A DNA stretch of 64,000 nucleotides. Origin: Epiperipatus broadwayi (taxonomy: Eukaryota > Onychophora > Udeonychophora > Euonychophora > Peripatidae). The position numbers and the translations under genes were made by a program. The stretch spans positions 3,133,935 through 3,197,934 of the forward strand of contig JAQFVV010012512.1 in the NCBI GenBank assembly GCA_028023455.1, written 5' to 3'. The notes under the pieces were generated by a model, which was given only the letters and a program-made list of their open reading frames with translations, ran no database searches and had not been told where the DNA came from. Below, piece after piece: positions 1 through 13,309 of the stretch; the first letter of the stretch is position 1, and every line of letters begins with the position of its first letter.

Positions 1-146
1 ATTACACACACACACAAAAAAAAAAAGAAAGAAAATTCTACTTCTCTATTTGGCTTTGTATAAAATCCCATATAATAAATACGATAAATATTAAACCCAC
101 CACCTAGCAATAACATTAAAAAAAACTTTCCAGAATTAATGTTCAT

Positions 147-1260
147 TTACGTATTCTTCTGTTTGTTTACCTGAGTTGGTTTATTTATTGGCATCTTTTG
201 GCATTGGTGAATTTGAACCCTTTCCTTGACCATAATTTGGCTTGCTCGGCAGTCATCACTCTCCATAATCATACTGCCATTTTGGTTTAGTACTACTATC
301 ACCTCTTTTGGGATCTGGTGGGTTTCAATCCAACCTCTCTTCTCCCCCAAATCTCACAACTTGTGCACCATGAACCTCTTTTCCTCAGTCCATCAGCCTG
401 TTATAGTCATATGCACTCAAATCTATTGCCTCTAGTACCTCGGATGTTTCCTCAATGGATACTTTTCTCATCCCTAACACCATTTGCTCCATTTTCATCG
501 GCAGGTTATGTCTTACAATCCGAATAATGTTCCTTTCAGTTAAATTGCATGTGTCTATTGTCTACAGCTTCGCCACATGCCGATAAAAAAATTGAGAATA
601 ACTTTCTTGGCCCCTTTCCCTATACTTCTCCTGCATAACCAGATATCTGGTTAACTCCTGGAAATCCTCTGACCAAAAAATATCCCTTATCTCTTTCTGA
701 TATTCTTTGAATGTTGTGGGTCATTGCAATAATGAATCCCACCATAACTGTGCGTTTTCTGTTAAATTGCTGCACGCAATTGTAATTTTGCTTTCTTCAG
801 CCATAGAGTTAACACTAAAGTATCTCCTTAGGGTCTGCAGGTGCTCTATGGGAGCTTCTCCCATTTGGCCAGTGAATGGATGAATCTTTAAAAACTGGTT
901 GATATTAGCCTGCGCCATTATGTATTTTGTTGTAGCTTCCCATATTTCTGCTACCTTTATCTTATCTCCCTGCTTTTTTTAATACTCACTCTGTGTTTCT
1001 TTTACTCTCTTTTCACTAGACTTCTCATCTTTACCTATACTTTCTTCTTCTAGTGGCTCTTTCTTGCTATCTTCCCTTAGACACTTTTCTTTTTTTCCTT
1101 CTATTTTCCGTTCTAATTCTTGCAATCTCTTCTCAAACCTTTCTTTGAATTCCTGGAATCTGCTTTCCAATTTTTCCATAATGATGTTCATCATGCTTAA
1201 TTCTCCCTTCTTTTCTTTCTTTTGCTGATCCATTTTTTCTGTGATCTTCTTTGCATTCAC
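147..1260 (-). pseudogene. Gypsy-like retrotransposon gag remnant
   Basis: This is a decayed capsid-type gag of an LTR retrotransposon. Translated on the minus strand, the N-terminal part (1260-979) is a Lys/Glu-rich coiled coil, followed by a break (stop near 978) and a capsid-like segment (918-721) with NQFLKIHPFTG, then LQTLRRYF and the LWWDSLLQ motif typical of retrotransposon gag. Further pieces continue in shifted frames down to 147 and include a basic tail. It has the same domain order and the WWDSL motif of the gag at 34739-35990 but is clearly diverged, so it comes from a related family. A primer-binding site and LTR lie just upstream (1582-1601). No zinc knuckle is visible and pol would lie beyond the window edge. 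The frameshifts and stops make it non-functional. Confidence 0.7.
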
Positions 1261-1581
1261 TTTATTTTATTTTACTTCTATATATCTATCACTGTTTCTA
1301 ACAACAAGCTAATTATAATAATTTTATGTCAACTATTTCTACATCAAACATGACAAACCTGCCTTCCATCCCTGAAGTACTGTGTTACCTGTCTAATTTT
1401 CCTATCTAACCCAATACAAACCTATTTTCTGATCTCTCTTTCTTTAAAATTTACCAAAACAATTCTAATATTTCACATTAATTCTCTTATTATTCTTATT
1501 TAACTGTTATATTTAATCTTTATATTTAAGTCTTATATTTAACGTATATTCTATCCCCCATACTTTTCACTCTTCGAAAGC

Positions 1582-1599
1582 TCCTTTGTTGGGATGCCA
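1582..1599 (-). other. Candidate tRNA primer-binding site
   Basis: On the minus strand the LTR ends ...CCCGTTACA, then one base, then TGGCATCCCAACAAAGGA. A TGG start directly after an LTR CA end is the usual layout for a site complementary to a tRNA 3' CCA end. It sits about 320 bp upstream of the gag remnant, as expected. Confidence 0.55.
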
Positions 1600-1600
1600 T

Positions 1601-1905
1601 TGTAACGGGATATAACCTATTGTGTGAATTACCTATATATATGACCATATACATGTTTGCGTAATTATAACATAAAAGTTTTCTTTTCTCCCTTTTTTTA
1701 TTTAAAAAAAAAACATATATATAATTCTTTATTCGGTCAGGAATTCTACATGGTACTCTTATTTCTTGCCCAGCCTATTTATGGATGTCAATTTTTGACT
1801 CCAAGCACCAATCTTACCTACATGAAAATAAGAATTATGCTGGGAGAGATCGAGTATTAATTTTGAACAAATAGAACTCCTACCACTGCTAGCTGCTCAG
1901 GGTGG
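1601..1905 (-). mobile_element. LTR (3' portion) of the gag element at 1-1600
   Basis: On the plus strand it begins TGTAACGGGATATAACC, the inverse of an LTR end, directly abutting the primer-binding site. The block at about 1745-1905 is an inverted homologue of 5225-5385 (shared words such as CTCTCCCAG and AAGATTGG). The outer edge is unresolved; it could reach the TA tract at about 3880. Confidence 0.5.
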
Positions 1906-3891
1906 GTGGCTATTAACCTTGAGAAAGATATGAGGACATAAATGTACACATAGATGCTTAATTGACTCTCTTATACATTATTTTTATTATAAATCTCTAT
2001 TGCACAATCTAATTTTAAAAAAGTCAACACCTAGATACATACACTCATGTTTAAAATAAATATTTAATATTCGTTAATAGAAATCCCATAATAAATATTT
2101 TCTAGTTTGTGCTAGAATATTTTAAAGATAACACATGCAAATACATATACTGCATAAACAAAATTAATACAATAAAATCAGATAATATAAATGAAATAAT
2201 TCAGCATTGAGTCTATTCATCCATATAAAACATACTTGAAGTTGTATAAAAGATTTATTTTGATTTTTCTTTTTTAGTCTTTACACATTATCATTATTGA
2301 AAACAAATTATTATTTAAAGAGTAGCGCTTAAGAAAGTGTTCATATTATCTTGATTTCTCTCTGGGGTATATATAAATAGCAGCAATGGTTTGCTCGACA
2401 CTATGGCATTGTAATTAGTTGCCTTTGTATAAGTGTACCTTGGTCGATCCTTTAGTATATCAAGAACATTTGGTGAAAATCATTCTATTTGTCAGGGACT
2501 TCCTTCCAATGTAGTCAGCTTCTGCTGTATCTTCATAGGATGGCTTGCAGAGTCCAGCACGCTTCTTTACTTACCCCAACCTATTCATGACCGATGGATA
2601 TATATAATTTTTAAAATAATATTCTTATGATCTCACTAATAGAACAAATCTTTTTAGAATGGCTACCAAAGTCCAACTCAAGAATTCCCATTAATTAATT
2701 CCATAGTTCCATTTTTTTATTTTCTTTCTTTTTTTTATTTTCTTTAAAAACAAACCACATGTTATTTTTAGGTTTGCAAAAACCCTTCAGCACTTTTTTT
2801 TTCTTGACGTCAAGGAATTTCAATCAACCCTTCAAAATCCATATTTGACAATTCTTTGTTTCTTTCTTAGCATTTTTATTTATCAAGATAAAAATCTAAT
2901 ACATTTTTTATCTTTTTCTTTTATTTAATATATCTTTTTGACTATACCATATTATGACTTCTATCTTGAAAATAAAATCTTGCCTTATTATTATTTTTTC
3001 ATTCCACTTATTCATCCATATAGCAATACAATTACATGCATTTTTAAACAAAATACAAGAGCTCAAACTTTATAAACCCCCCCCCTTTCTGCTTAATCTC
3101 TTTCTGTTTTTCCCATTTAAAAATATACACACAAAAAACAAAAAAACATGAAGGAAAGAAAATCAAATTTACTACAAATTTTGATTACATGTATATGTGT
3201 GCCTATATACCACCATACTTTAGAACGGGTTGAACCCATCCCTGTTATAATATATTGGAATTTTCATCTAATAGTAAAAACAAGTAAGCTATCACATTTG
3301 ATGGTACATAAATAATGATTGTTTTCACACATACATCTATGTACCCATGTAAACTTGCATGCACACTAACATTTACATCAAGTAATCTTTTAATTTGCCA
3401 AAATAATAAACTTATTAAACATATATTTTTATATAAATGCACATGTATTAAATGTATATATATTAAAACAATAAAATGAATCAAAATCATTAATTCATTC
3501 ATTATCTAATGATAAAAAAAGTTTTTCATTTTGTTTTTTTAAATAAAATTATTAATTCTTTCATAGTCCTTTCTAAAAGTTTTATTTTTTAAGAAAATAT
3601 CACATCTTTCATACATTATTTTTGATTAATTATAAACATTTTTAAACATATTCCCTCAAAATCTTTTATTCCCTAATCAATAAAGACTTTTGGAGTTTTT
3701 TTTAAAATAAAGTATATTGGTATAGCATCTTATTTTTTATTAATTAAAGTTATTTATTTAAAAAATGTAATTTAAAAATTTACAACTGGCATTTTTACTA
3801 AAACAATTCTGTAAAATAACTTGCCAGCTGCACTTTATATATATATTTTCTTTCTCCTGAACACTAAATATGAACTGATATATATATATAT
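1906..3891. other. AT-rich non-coding sequence
   Basis: No supported gene. It holds short homopolymers (a C9 run near 3076, many A/T runs) and a short TATATA tract just before 3892. It may be the rest of the LTR that starts at 1601, but I could not find its far end. Confidence 0.4.
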
Positions 3892-5560
3892 TGAAACAGG
3901 GCTGAGTTTGTTCCCCGTTTCAAAAAGTAAACTTTCCTATATATGCATCAATATAGCCCAATTAATTGAGAGAATTTATTTATTTATTTTTTGTATATAA
4001 ATTTATAACTAGATAGGGATTTAAGAAGTTGAAAATAAAGAGGAGTAGGGGAGTATGTGGGTGCTCTTTGTTTTATGGAAACACATGTATATAGTGTTGT
4101 ATGGAATGAAAATATTAATATTATTAAAAGAAAAATACAGATAGAAATATTTTAATTTCAAGATGGAAGTAACAAAGTTTGATTTGGAGAAATTTAATGG
4201 AAAAAGATATCAAAAAGCACTTGATCTATATCTGAAAAATTTAAATTATGGAGATTTGTTTTAGATTCAAAAGAATTTCAATCAAAACAAAAGAAAAGTA
4301 AAAATATTTTTGAGGTGCTAAAAGCTTTTAGCTATTATTTGGAAGAATGCAGATTTGAAAGACTAAAAAAATAGAACAGAAATTTCTAGAATGGGGGGGG
4401 GGGGCTGGACTATAAAAAGAAAAATGATAAGGAATTGGGATTCTGTTACTAATTTTTAGTTGAGTGCTGTGGATGAGAATTTATTAAAAATGTCTTGTAG
4501 AATTATGTGCAAGCTGGCTTAAGAAGGCATAAGTGTGTTTGGGCTGTGCAATCTCACCCCATGAAGATCCGAAGATTGCTGCAAGAAAAGTAGCCATTGA
4601 AGATGGAAACTAATTGCTCTGAAGCCTAAATTAAATCCTAAAAAGAATGAAATCAACAAACAAGATCAAACAAGCATATAGGACAGCTGGAAGGAATAAT
4701 CCAATCTGATCACCATTATATCGAGGGTAATAAATAAATTTAAAATGAATGACCACTTTTACTTTTGGTAAACCATCATTTTTCCCAGGAAAGAAAAGTA
4801 ATTCAGGTAGTGAACATTCAACAATATACTACTTAGTGTTTCAAATAGCATTTGTTTTTTTTAATTCTTCACAAACTTTTCTTAATAAATTTCTTTTCAT
4901 GAACGATCAGCATAAACTTTTGTGACAAATCTAAAATAAATTTTTCACACCCATATGAACTTGATATATGTCTTATTTATTTAATTTTATACATATCTAG
5001 GCAGTGAGTGTATGCATGCATTTTTCCCACTAAATTAACAGCACAAAAACAAATAATATCTAATCATGGTATAAATAAAATATTGTACTAAATTTTAAAT
5101 GAAGTGTATGTTTTTTGTATTGTTTAGTTAGGTCTGGTTTTATGAAAGTATAAAAAATTTAGAATATTTTATCAAACATATTTTAGTATAGTAAAAGCCC
5201 CCTCATAGATTTCCTTCAATTTCTTAATCACCTGCCCTGAGTGAGCTAGTCAAGGGCTACTATTTTATAGTTTCCATATTAGCATTCCAGCTCTCCCAGT
5301 ATAATTAGTATAATAATATAAGATTGGCACTTGAGGTCATAAAGTGATGCTCATAAATATACTGGGTGAGAAATAGTGAATCATTAAAGGTTTCATTTTA
5401 TTTCTTTTGTTGAATTCTTACAACCTAAAAGGGAGATTGTGTTCTACTAACAAAAATACATTAATATAACTATAAATGCAGGGTTATACGTTTTATTCAT
5501 ACCAAAATATTATGATTCCTATAAAAGTATATTGTTTGAAAATAAAAAGAAAATCTATAT
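3892..5560 (+). mobile_element. Solo-LTR-like element (boundaries partly uncertain)
   Basis: It starts TGAAACAGGG directly after a TATATA tract, and the start folds back on CCCCGTTTCA (3892-3922), the terminal hairpin seen in the other LTRs here. The block near 5225-5385 is homologous in inverse orientation to the LTR at 1601, which gives plus orientation. A G12 run lies near 4394. The right end is not defined and could extend to the TA tract at 5818. No coding capacity was seen. Confidence 0.4.
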
Positions 5561-5601
5561 ATGTGTAGCATTATACATATATGCAATCTTATAGATGGAA
5601 A

Positions 5602-5778
5602 ATATAATTCTTCGAAAAACAATACAATAATTTATATAGTAAATAATATTTTAAAAACAAATATCTACTATAATTTAATAGATAATTGAAAGTACTTCTA
5701 TTAAATTATAGTAGATATTTGTTTTTAAAATATTATTTACTGTATTAAATATTGTATTGTTTTTCAAAGAATTATATA
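5602..5778. mobile_element. Short foldback (MITE-like) inverted repeat
   Basis: Two near-perfect arms of about 80 bp (5602-5681 and 5698-5778) are separated by 16 bp. The inner edges are TAATTTAATAG and CTATTAAATTA. Almost the whole 177 bp would form one hairpin. It has no ORF and could be a MITE or a local inverted duplication. Confidence 0.65.
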
Positions 5779-5812
5779 TATTTGATTATAATTGGAATAC
5801 AGATATTAACTA

Positions 5813-5817
<5 letters not shown>

Positions 5818-5843
<26 letters not shown>
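5818..5843. repeat. (TA)n tract flanking an LTR
   Basis: A dinucleotide TA run lies immediately before the TGTAACAG terminus of the next element. Similar runs flank most LTRs here and look like the insertion target. Confidence 0.8.
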
Positions 5844-5846
<3 letters not shown>

Positions 5847-8386
5847 AACAGTAAGAAAGTAGAGCTGCTTTAACCTAACCTAGAGATGCAGATAGAGGGG
5901 GTTCGAACCTCACCTACTCCTCTAGATTGCTACTAAGTGACTTACTCCCCAAACCTCACTAGAATTTAATCTTAATGTATGCCCAGTGGTCAGGGAGAGA
6001 AGAGACCACGAAAAGAAATTTTTACATATATAATGATCAGATGTATATACATATGTCACAAAAGAAAACAATACTAAGTGTTTTTATTTATAGTGAATGA
6101 AAGATAACTGAAACTTTTATTATTTACATTAAAAGAATTCATACAATGCTTTATTAATAGAATGCAGGCTATTTTCACTGCAACCGGATAGACATATACG
6201 AAAGATCCATTGATCATAATGATAAGAACAGACAAAATTTTACATTATAATTTCATCTTTAAAATATTCCAGCCAATGGAAGTATTACATAAAGGAAATC
6301 AAGAGAGAGAGATGATTCATTAACTCTATGGATGGGGAACATGGAATTAAATAAGTGGTCAAACTCAACTAAACACTTTGGACAGGTTTAAATCACAGCC
6401 CTACTTCTGATTTAAAAAGAATGATAAAGTGACCCAGCAGGAATTTCCAGCTATAATTGAAACATTTCTATGAGAATTTGAGAAAGATTTCCCAATAAAT
6501 ATAAATATACAAGACCATGCACACAGGCGATAGCATATAGTAAGCTGTGAGGCTCGAGACATAACAGTTACCAAGAGGTTAACCCAAGACCGGATAGCTC
6601 TCCATCTCTAAACTAGGTTAGAGAGAAAAATGGAATCCGTTCGCTAAACGCGTGACCCAGATTCAGGATCGGAGTTTTTGTTGCTTATGTCCAGTTACGT
6701 ACATTTAAGGAACTGAGATCGACATGAGATCCTGAACAATTTATTTATTTTTCAGAAGGTCTGAATGTAGGTATGTTAACCTAAGCACACTTGGCAAAAG
6801 AAGCACTGTAATTTATGCTGAGCGGCCCAGTAGATCACCCGAGGCACGATACCATATAAATACAGTCAATGACCTTTAAATTTAAAAAGAAACCCTCTGC
6901 AAAATATAAATATTAATTAAAGCTCAACTCTCACTGAAAATCTGCAGAAAAATAGTAACTTCCCTTTTATAAAATTCAGATCACTAAAACAAGAGGGTGG
7001 ATATTTTATTGATTTAGTTGACTTTTAACCAACACACCCCAGAGTCGATACTATTTAATAATTTTTAATACATATTGTCAAAATGTACTCTCTCTTATTA
7101 CTAAAGTATAAATGAGAACGTTTTATTTCACACTCTTTAAATTATAACTTTCAATTTGTAACTCTTCATTGACTAAAATATAGAGGCATTTGATAAGGAT
7201 CTTTCTTTTATATATATATATATATATATAAATCAAATTAAAATGTTGAAAGTTTTATAATAGAATATCTAGCAATTTAAATCTTGATTTTAAAATAGAG
7301 TTTTGCACTTTTTATGATTTTTTCCCTTTTCTTTCTAAATAAATATTTATATAAAATAAATAACTTAATTACAGGAGTATAATGGCGGAAAGTTAAACTA
7401 AGCATTTTTCAATTAAATTAACAAGAATTACTGCCGCCATTATATGTAATAACCCTACCACCCATTAAAGTATTTAAAGAAAAAAAGAAAGTGATTAATG
7501 AAATATAATTTCACAAGACTCGAATATATAGATTTAAAAAAACATATATATATAGAAAAGCATAAATATACATTGAATTTGCAAATTACAAAGATATTTT
7601 AATAATTTATGGGAACGTTACCGGTAACTAGATGGGTGGGTCAAAAGGAGTTCATTTGATGTTTCCCCGCACATCTTCTTGGTTCTTCAAATTTGTTTTT
7701 CCATTTTTTTGAGGGCAGATTTTCATGGATACAGGGCAGATATTTTAGTTCTCTGGCTGGCTTACATGATTACTATGACTCCTGCATCAGGAACAGCTCA
7801 AGAGAGCAAAGGCAAAGAAGTTACCCCTGCATTTTTGCAGAGCAACACATTTCTGGATTCTTTTATTTATATGCTGAAAGAATAGAGTTCAGCTTGAAGT
7901 AAGTACAGCAAGCAAGAGTTCACTATATTGTCCAATCTTTCAGCAAAATTTCTTCCAACGAAATTCTTAAGGTTTCTCTCTGACCTTCAGCACAGGTTAC
8001 CAGCAAGCATAAGACCAAGAACAAAAGAAAAGTTCTTTATTTATACCCTTTTTCCATTATGTTTTTAATCTGCTAATTAGTAGCGAATCATGCCCGTTGT
8101 TTCAAATTTTTCCTGTTATCTATTTTTATCTAATTCGGAAAAATGTTTTACTAATTAAATTCCTTTTCTTAATGGATTCTATTTAATTAAGAAATTCATC
8201 GAATTCTACCAAATATATTTTAAAAATAATTGCAATTATAATTTTAACTTTCTATATTTTATTTTATTAAATCTTTTAATTTAGGCAACTATTTGAGAAA
8301 ACGATAAATTTAGTTTGAAAAAGAAACATACATTCCCTGTGGTTGGACTTAGGGTCTTAGTTAGTCCACAGTGAATGGTGAAGCCA

Positions 8387-8423
<37 letters not shown>

Positions 8424-8429
8424 GCTTCA
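5844..8429 (-). mobile_element. Solo-LTR-like element, TGAAGC family
   Basis: The plus-strand termini are TGTAACAG at 5844 and GCTTCA at 8429, with TA tracts on both sides. Read on the minus strand it starts TGAAGC, and that start pairs with an inner GCTTCA through a (TA)n-rich stem (8379-8429). A TATA-like TATAAATAAAGAAC lies on the minus strand near 8030-8050, which supports minus orientation. Its ends match those of the nested element at 16503-18564. No gene was seen; the short ORFs at 7679-7902 look spurious. Confidence 0.55.
7378..7444. repeat. Short element with 11-bp perfect inverted ends
   Basis: TATAATGGCGG at 7378-7388 is exactly inverted as CCGCCATTATA at 7434-7444, within a very AT-rich setting. 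The ATGGCGG core resembles a YY1-type site, but it may simply be the ends of a 67-bp inserted repeat. Confidence 0.45.
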
Positions 8430-8441
8430 ATATATATATAT

Positions 8442-11335
8442 TGTAACGATATATAATTATGTCGTTACATTAATTTAAAATAAAAACTTAAAAGTTCGCA
8501 AATAAAAGTAAAAAACTAAACGCTAAAATTAAAATGTTTGTTAAACGTATATACATTCGCACAGATGCCAAACTTTAAAAATATTTTTTTTTAAAAAACA
8601 AATAAATAAGTATTTGAACGTACTTTTTTATAAATAAAAAAAAGTACAAGATTTAACCCTTTAACTGTCCAATTGTTCATTCGCTGCTGGTGGTATCACT
8701 CAAAGCTTTTAATTAGCCGATGCACAAAATAATGTATCAATTTTTCAAAAGTTATTGACCGTTTTTTTAAATATATTCACTTTAGTTTCGTTTTTAAAAA
8801 GTATATTAGTAATTTCTCACACTATAAAAATAAACGAAAGTTTGTTCAAAAATAAATTTTGATTTTTAATTTTAAAAATATTTGTTACGGTTGACATGAA
8901 AAGAAACGGCAATCATAATTTCACGTTATGATTTTTTTTTCCCGACTTTGCAATAAATAAATAATTCTTGCTAAAATCGTAACTATTTTTGTAAAATAAT
9001 ATTTATTTTTGACATATTATATGAAAATAATTTGTATTTTATTTGTATTTCATCAAAAAATATTTTTAAAATGCTCTAAAACATTCGTTTATCATTTTCA
9101 AAATAAAACAAAAGCGATCGGAAATTTTTAATTTTTGGCAGCCATATAAAAATTTTAACAGCCAATAATATTCAAGAAAAGATGATGAGAAGGCGGAGCT
9201 TTTCCATTTTCTTTTGTTTACAAAATTTCAACAGCCAATAAGATTCAAGAAAAGATGTGAAAAGGCAGTGCTTAGTTTTTGTTTGACATAAATCATCAAT
9301 TAATTGATTTTTTACTTGTAAAATAATTCAATAGATGGCAGTATATTATAAAACTTTTTGCGTTCTAAAAAATGACGTTAAAACCGTAAACGTAGTCCAA
9401 AAACTAAGCAATTTACAGCGATGTCAAATTTACTCGATTAAAACGAATATGTATCAAAAATTGCCTCGATTAAGAACGAGTCAAACAGTTAAAAGGTTAA
9501 AAATAAAAACAGGTATTAATTAATTCTTGTAATCTGTAAATGGAAATGATTGTTTATAAATTGTTTGAAAAGCAAGCTAGCCTTGGGCTCTTGTATAATT
9601 AAAATGATCTGATGAAAGATAGATAAGAAGAAAAGAGAAATTAGCTTGACCAATGGAAGCACTAAACCTTGGCTCGGACCCTAATGAAAGTGATGGATTA
9701 GTGACGTTTTGTTGATTGAATCTGTGTGGATTAATATAAAAAGGGAAATACAGTTTTTTGGGGAGTTCCAGTGTTGTGTGTTTGAGAGGTGGTAGGACGC
9801 ACATTCCACACTCTATTTAAAAAGGAAAAATGAAAAGACTGTGATACCTTGAACCAGCTATTGCCATCTCCAGAACATTATCTTCCAATGGAGGTGTTGC
9901 GGGAATTAAAAGCAGAAACCTGGACTCTTCTACTGTGAGCTATGAACTTTACAAATTAACAACAACCAAAAAAATAATTAAGAACTTTCGTCATTGATTT
10001 TTTTTAAAGATTCAGCTAATTTAAATTTTAAAATGAACTCTTATTTGATTTTCAAATTAATAATTGATTGTTTAAATTTATATAGTTAAGTTTTGCTAAA
10101 ATCATTTCCATTTTATTATTTTTATTTGTAGTAATATTTATTGTAGAAATTATTAAATGCATTACATTTAAGTTGGGTATAGACGTTGCAGAGATTCATT
10201 AGCGGTTGATTATGTTGTGATTTTCACAGTCTATTAGAATATATAAGTCAACGATGTCATAGGGTGTCTTATGATGAACACCAAAGGGTCTCCTGTATTC
10301 CCTCAGTAATTGACATTATTGATTGACTTTGTATTTTGATCGGTTGTGTTTAATTTGGAATGTTTTTGACCATGGAATCTGCGCAGCCAATCTATACTCG
10401 ACATTATAAAACAAATTGTATAAAATAATCTGTGCAAACGTATTTAAATGTTAAATTTAAGTCGGGCGTGAATGGCTATATAGTTTTGTAAAGTTATATT
10501 AAGGGAGGGTAATCTTAGGTTATTCATTTCGTAGTTGAATTGGTTCAATGGATTGGATATATTTGTGTAATTGTAGATGTAGTATGAGATCCGCTATGGG
10601 CAGGATTATAGATATACACCACACACCCTCTGTTTGCCTATGGATGGATTTGTAAGATGGCAAAGGACCGCAGTCCATTCCTATGGAGTTTTATGTTTAT
10701 TGTTCTATTCGCCAACAGATGTCACATTCCTGTTGGTGGAGAGACAATGTCTTCTCTAATCTACTTACTGATCAGATGTACATTCCTGACAGTATAGTAT
10801 TTTGTGTTGTCGTATCATGCTACATTGAATACATAAAGGTATCAGATGGATTGGTGCCAGTTTGATTGTGAAATTTGTTGCCTAAGGTTAAATCAGGGAC
10901 GAATATTTTCTTTTCAAATGCAGATCTATGTAGTCTATTCATATTTGACTATCTAAATAAAATATTAAACTCATTGAAACTTAGTTAAATGTAAAATTAA
11001 AAGATTAATAGAAAAATCCAAAGGTTAAACTTATTCCTCGAATTTAGAATGATTTTATATGTGCGTAAATAAATATTTTTATGTGTTAATTTCTGGCAGT
11101 GGCTTTTATTCTTTTATATTTAAGATATAAAATTTATATTTTATTATCTCTGCTACTCCACTGAGCTAGTGACTTGGGCTAATGATCGAAATATTTAAAT
11201 AAAGTGGAATCTTAACAGCGCGTATCTGCCTACTCTATAAATTTTTCTAGGTTTAAATGCCTAGATGGCACTTTGTAGAGCAGATATCGTAGTTTGCTGT
11301 TAGATTCGATCTTCACTTTCATTTCGATCGTTATA
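8442..11335 (+). mobile_element. Solo LTR, TGTAAC family, copy A
   Basis: It starts TGTAACGA after a TATATA tract and ends near GTTATA before another TA stretch. The first 8 nt are repeated inversely as TCGTTACA at 8462-8469, forming a perfect terminal hairpin. Internal blocks match copies at 13310, 28004 and 36273: a promoter-like region (9650-9744), a TTAAATTTAAGT-type repeat (about 10165 and 10455), and an end block near 11150-11290 with CACTGAGCTAGTGAC and TCTGCCTACTCTATAAAT. At about 2.9 kb it is the longest copy. The short ORF 10683-10865 lies in the sense direction but its frame is broken upstream. Confidence 0.65.
9650..9744 (+). promoter_or_regulatory. LTR core promoter of copy A
   Basis: CCAAT (9650-9654), TGACGT (9702-9707) and TATAAAAAGG (9735-9744) follow in order. 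The same order is seen inverted in the copies at 16140-16200 and 38018-38062, which defines transcription orientation for the family. Confidence 0.5.
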
Positions 11336-11341
11336 ATATAT

Positions 11342-13309
11342 TGTACCACTAGGCAAGATACATGTAATAAGTGTGTTTACAATTGTTAAAAATAAAAAAT
11401 TTCATAAACAACATAAGGATTTTAAAATTAAAATTTTAATAAATAAAATCACTGTAAAATAAGTTTTGTAAAAGGAAATGAAGGTTTTAATAAATAAGTA
11501 ATACATAAGTCAGAATAAGTTGGGAGAATTGTTGTTTATGAAAATTTGGAATTTTAAAAATAAAAAAGGAAGAAAATACAGTTGCCCAGGGGGGAATTAA
11601 AACCTGCATCATTTGTATAAGTTTTAATAGTTAGAAAAATAATAGTAAGAAAATATCAGAAAGTTTAAGAGTAATTTGAGAGAGAGAATTTGACTTAGAA
11701 AAAGTTAAAACTATAGCTGTTTAAAAATAAATATTTTACATAAAATTAAAAATATCTCTTTTTATTTAAGTTAAAGAAAAAAAGAAATTGTTTCCCATTT
11801 ATTTAAAATAAATAAGATTGTTTATAATGAGTTGATTTTAAAAATAAAGAAGTATAGTAAATATGAAAGTTGAATATTTAAAAATGAATGAAAGCATATA
11901 ATTGGAATTTCCCTCAAAGATTTATATACAATCATAAGCTACATAAAAACAGAATTAGCAATGGCTACTAAGTAAAAATCCATGAACAACTGAAATAGCA
12001 ATGGCTATTAATTAAGGACAGGATTAATTAATTAAAATCTTATCAAAAAATTAATCAAAAACAGTGAACTAATTTTCAACAATGGATATAGCTACCAGGT
12101 ATACAAAGCAATTTTAAAAAATGTCAACAGGTCTTTGCATAAATAGTCAGTTTTTTATCATTCAATCAGTTTACAATCAATTTTTACAATGAATCTTCAG
12201 TCTATCCTGTTACATATCCAAAGTCATAGTTTTTTCATGTATCTAAAGACAATGCAGTGTTAGCAGCTGTCAGAAGCATATGGCCAGACTCCAGCCTCAA
12301 TCTGATGGAAGGTCAACAATCTGCTCAATAAAAGTGATGTCTGCATAATAATTTGAAACCACCAGAGATATCTAACTATCTTGAATAATAGTGTCATAAA
12401 ATTGCAATCATAGGAACCTCTACAAAAACCTCAAATCCAACTGGTTAGAAAATCTCATGTGAAGCAGCTAACAGCAAGAATTCAACATTCAAAATTCTAT
12501 AGGTAATAAAAACATTTTCTTATTTCAATTCTGATATTAATGTAGCCATTGCCATTATCTTGAAGTCTCCTAGAATTAGTTAATAAATGAACTTTTATAA
12601 CCCCATAAAATTAACTGTTGATGTGCATGTTTTGAATGTTGTAATTTTTTTAATGCTGAATTATATTACTGCTGTATATCTTATTTATAATATGTGTGTG
12701 CCTGAGATTATTATAAATCATTGTTTATATTTAATTGAAAAAACTTCTAATTAGTTTACAAATCACAGTAATCATTTAGTTAAAATAAATTATCTTTAAA
12801 ACAGTATTTTGTCAGTCAGTTCTTTACTCATACCACTAATTAAGGCAGTAATTTATTATATTATCCTTTTGATTGAGCTAGTTGGGATTTCTTAAGTGCT
12901 GAATTAATTTGACATCATTCAGAGCATGTTAGTTCTTGTAGCTAACTGGCACCTGGAGTTTACTCCAAAACAAAAAAGTGCTTTGAATGATAGGTGTTGA
13001 ATTCTGCAGGCGAAAAGATCTGTCTTTCAAATGTGGTCACAGTTATATATATTTTATATATAGCTCTGACTTGGGGATGGTTACCCTCTGGGTATTATGC
13101 TTCTCTTCCTAAAGGGCTGTGGTGGTGCAATAATTATATTGTACTGATGTAGATTGAATGTATAAGTTTATAATTGTATCACTTTTTTTGTATAAAAGTC
13201 TTACAATTTTACTTTCACAAGTTTAGATTTTATTAGAGTTTTAAAACGTTCATGCTAAATTGAGTTTCTCAATTGATCTATAACACCATCTGGTTATATA
13301 TATATATAT
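11342..13309. other. Possible further LTR-like element; no gene seen
   Basis: It starts TGTACCACTAGG just after the TA stretch that ends copy A, and it is followed by a TATATATA tract at about 13296. These are the same surroundings as the defined LTRs, but I see neither a terminal hairpin nor a clear right end. A TATAAAAG lies near 13190. No supported coding sequence. Confidence 0.3.
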
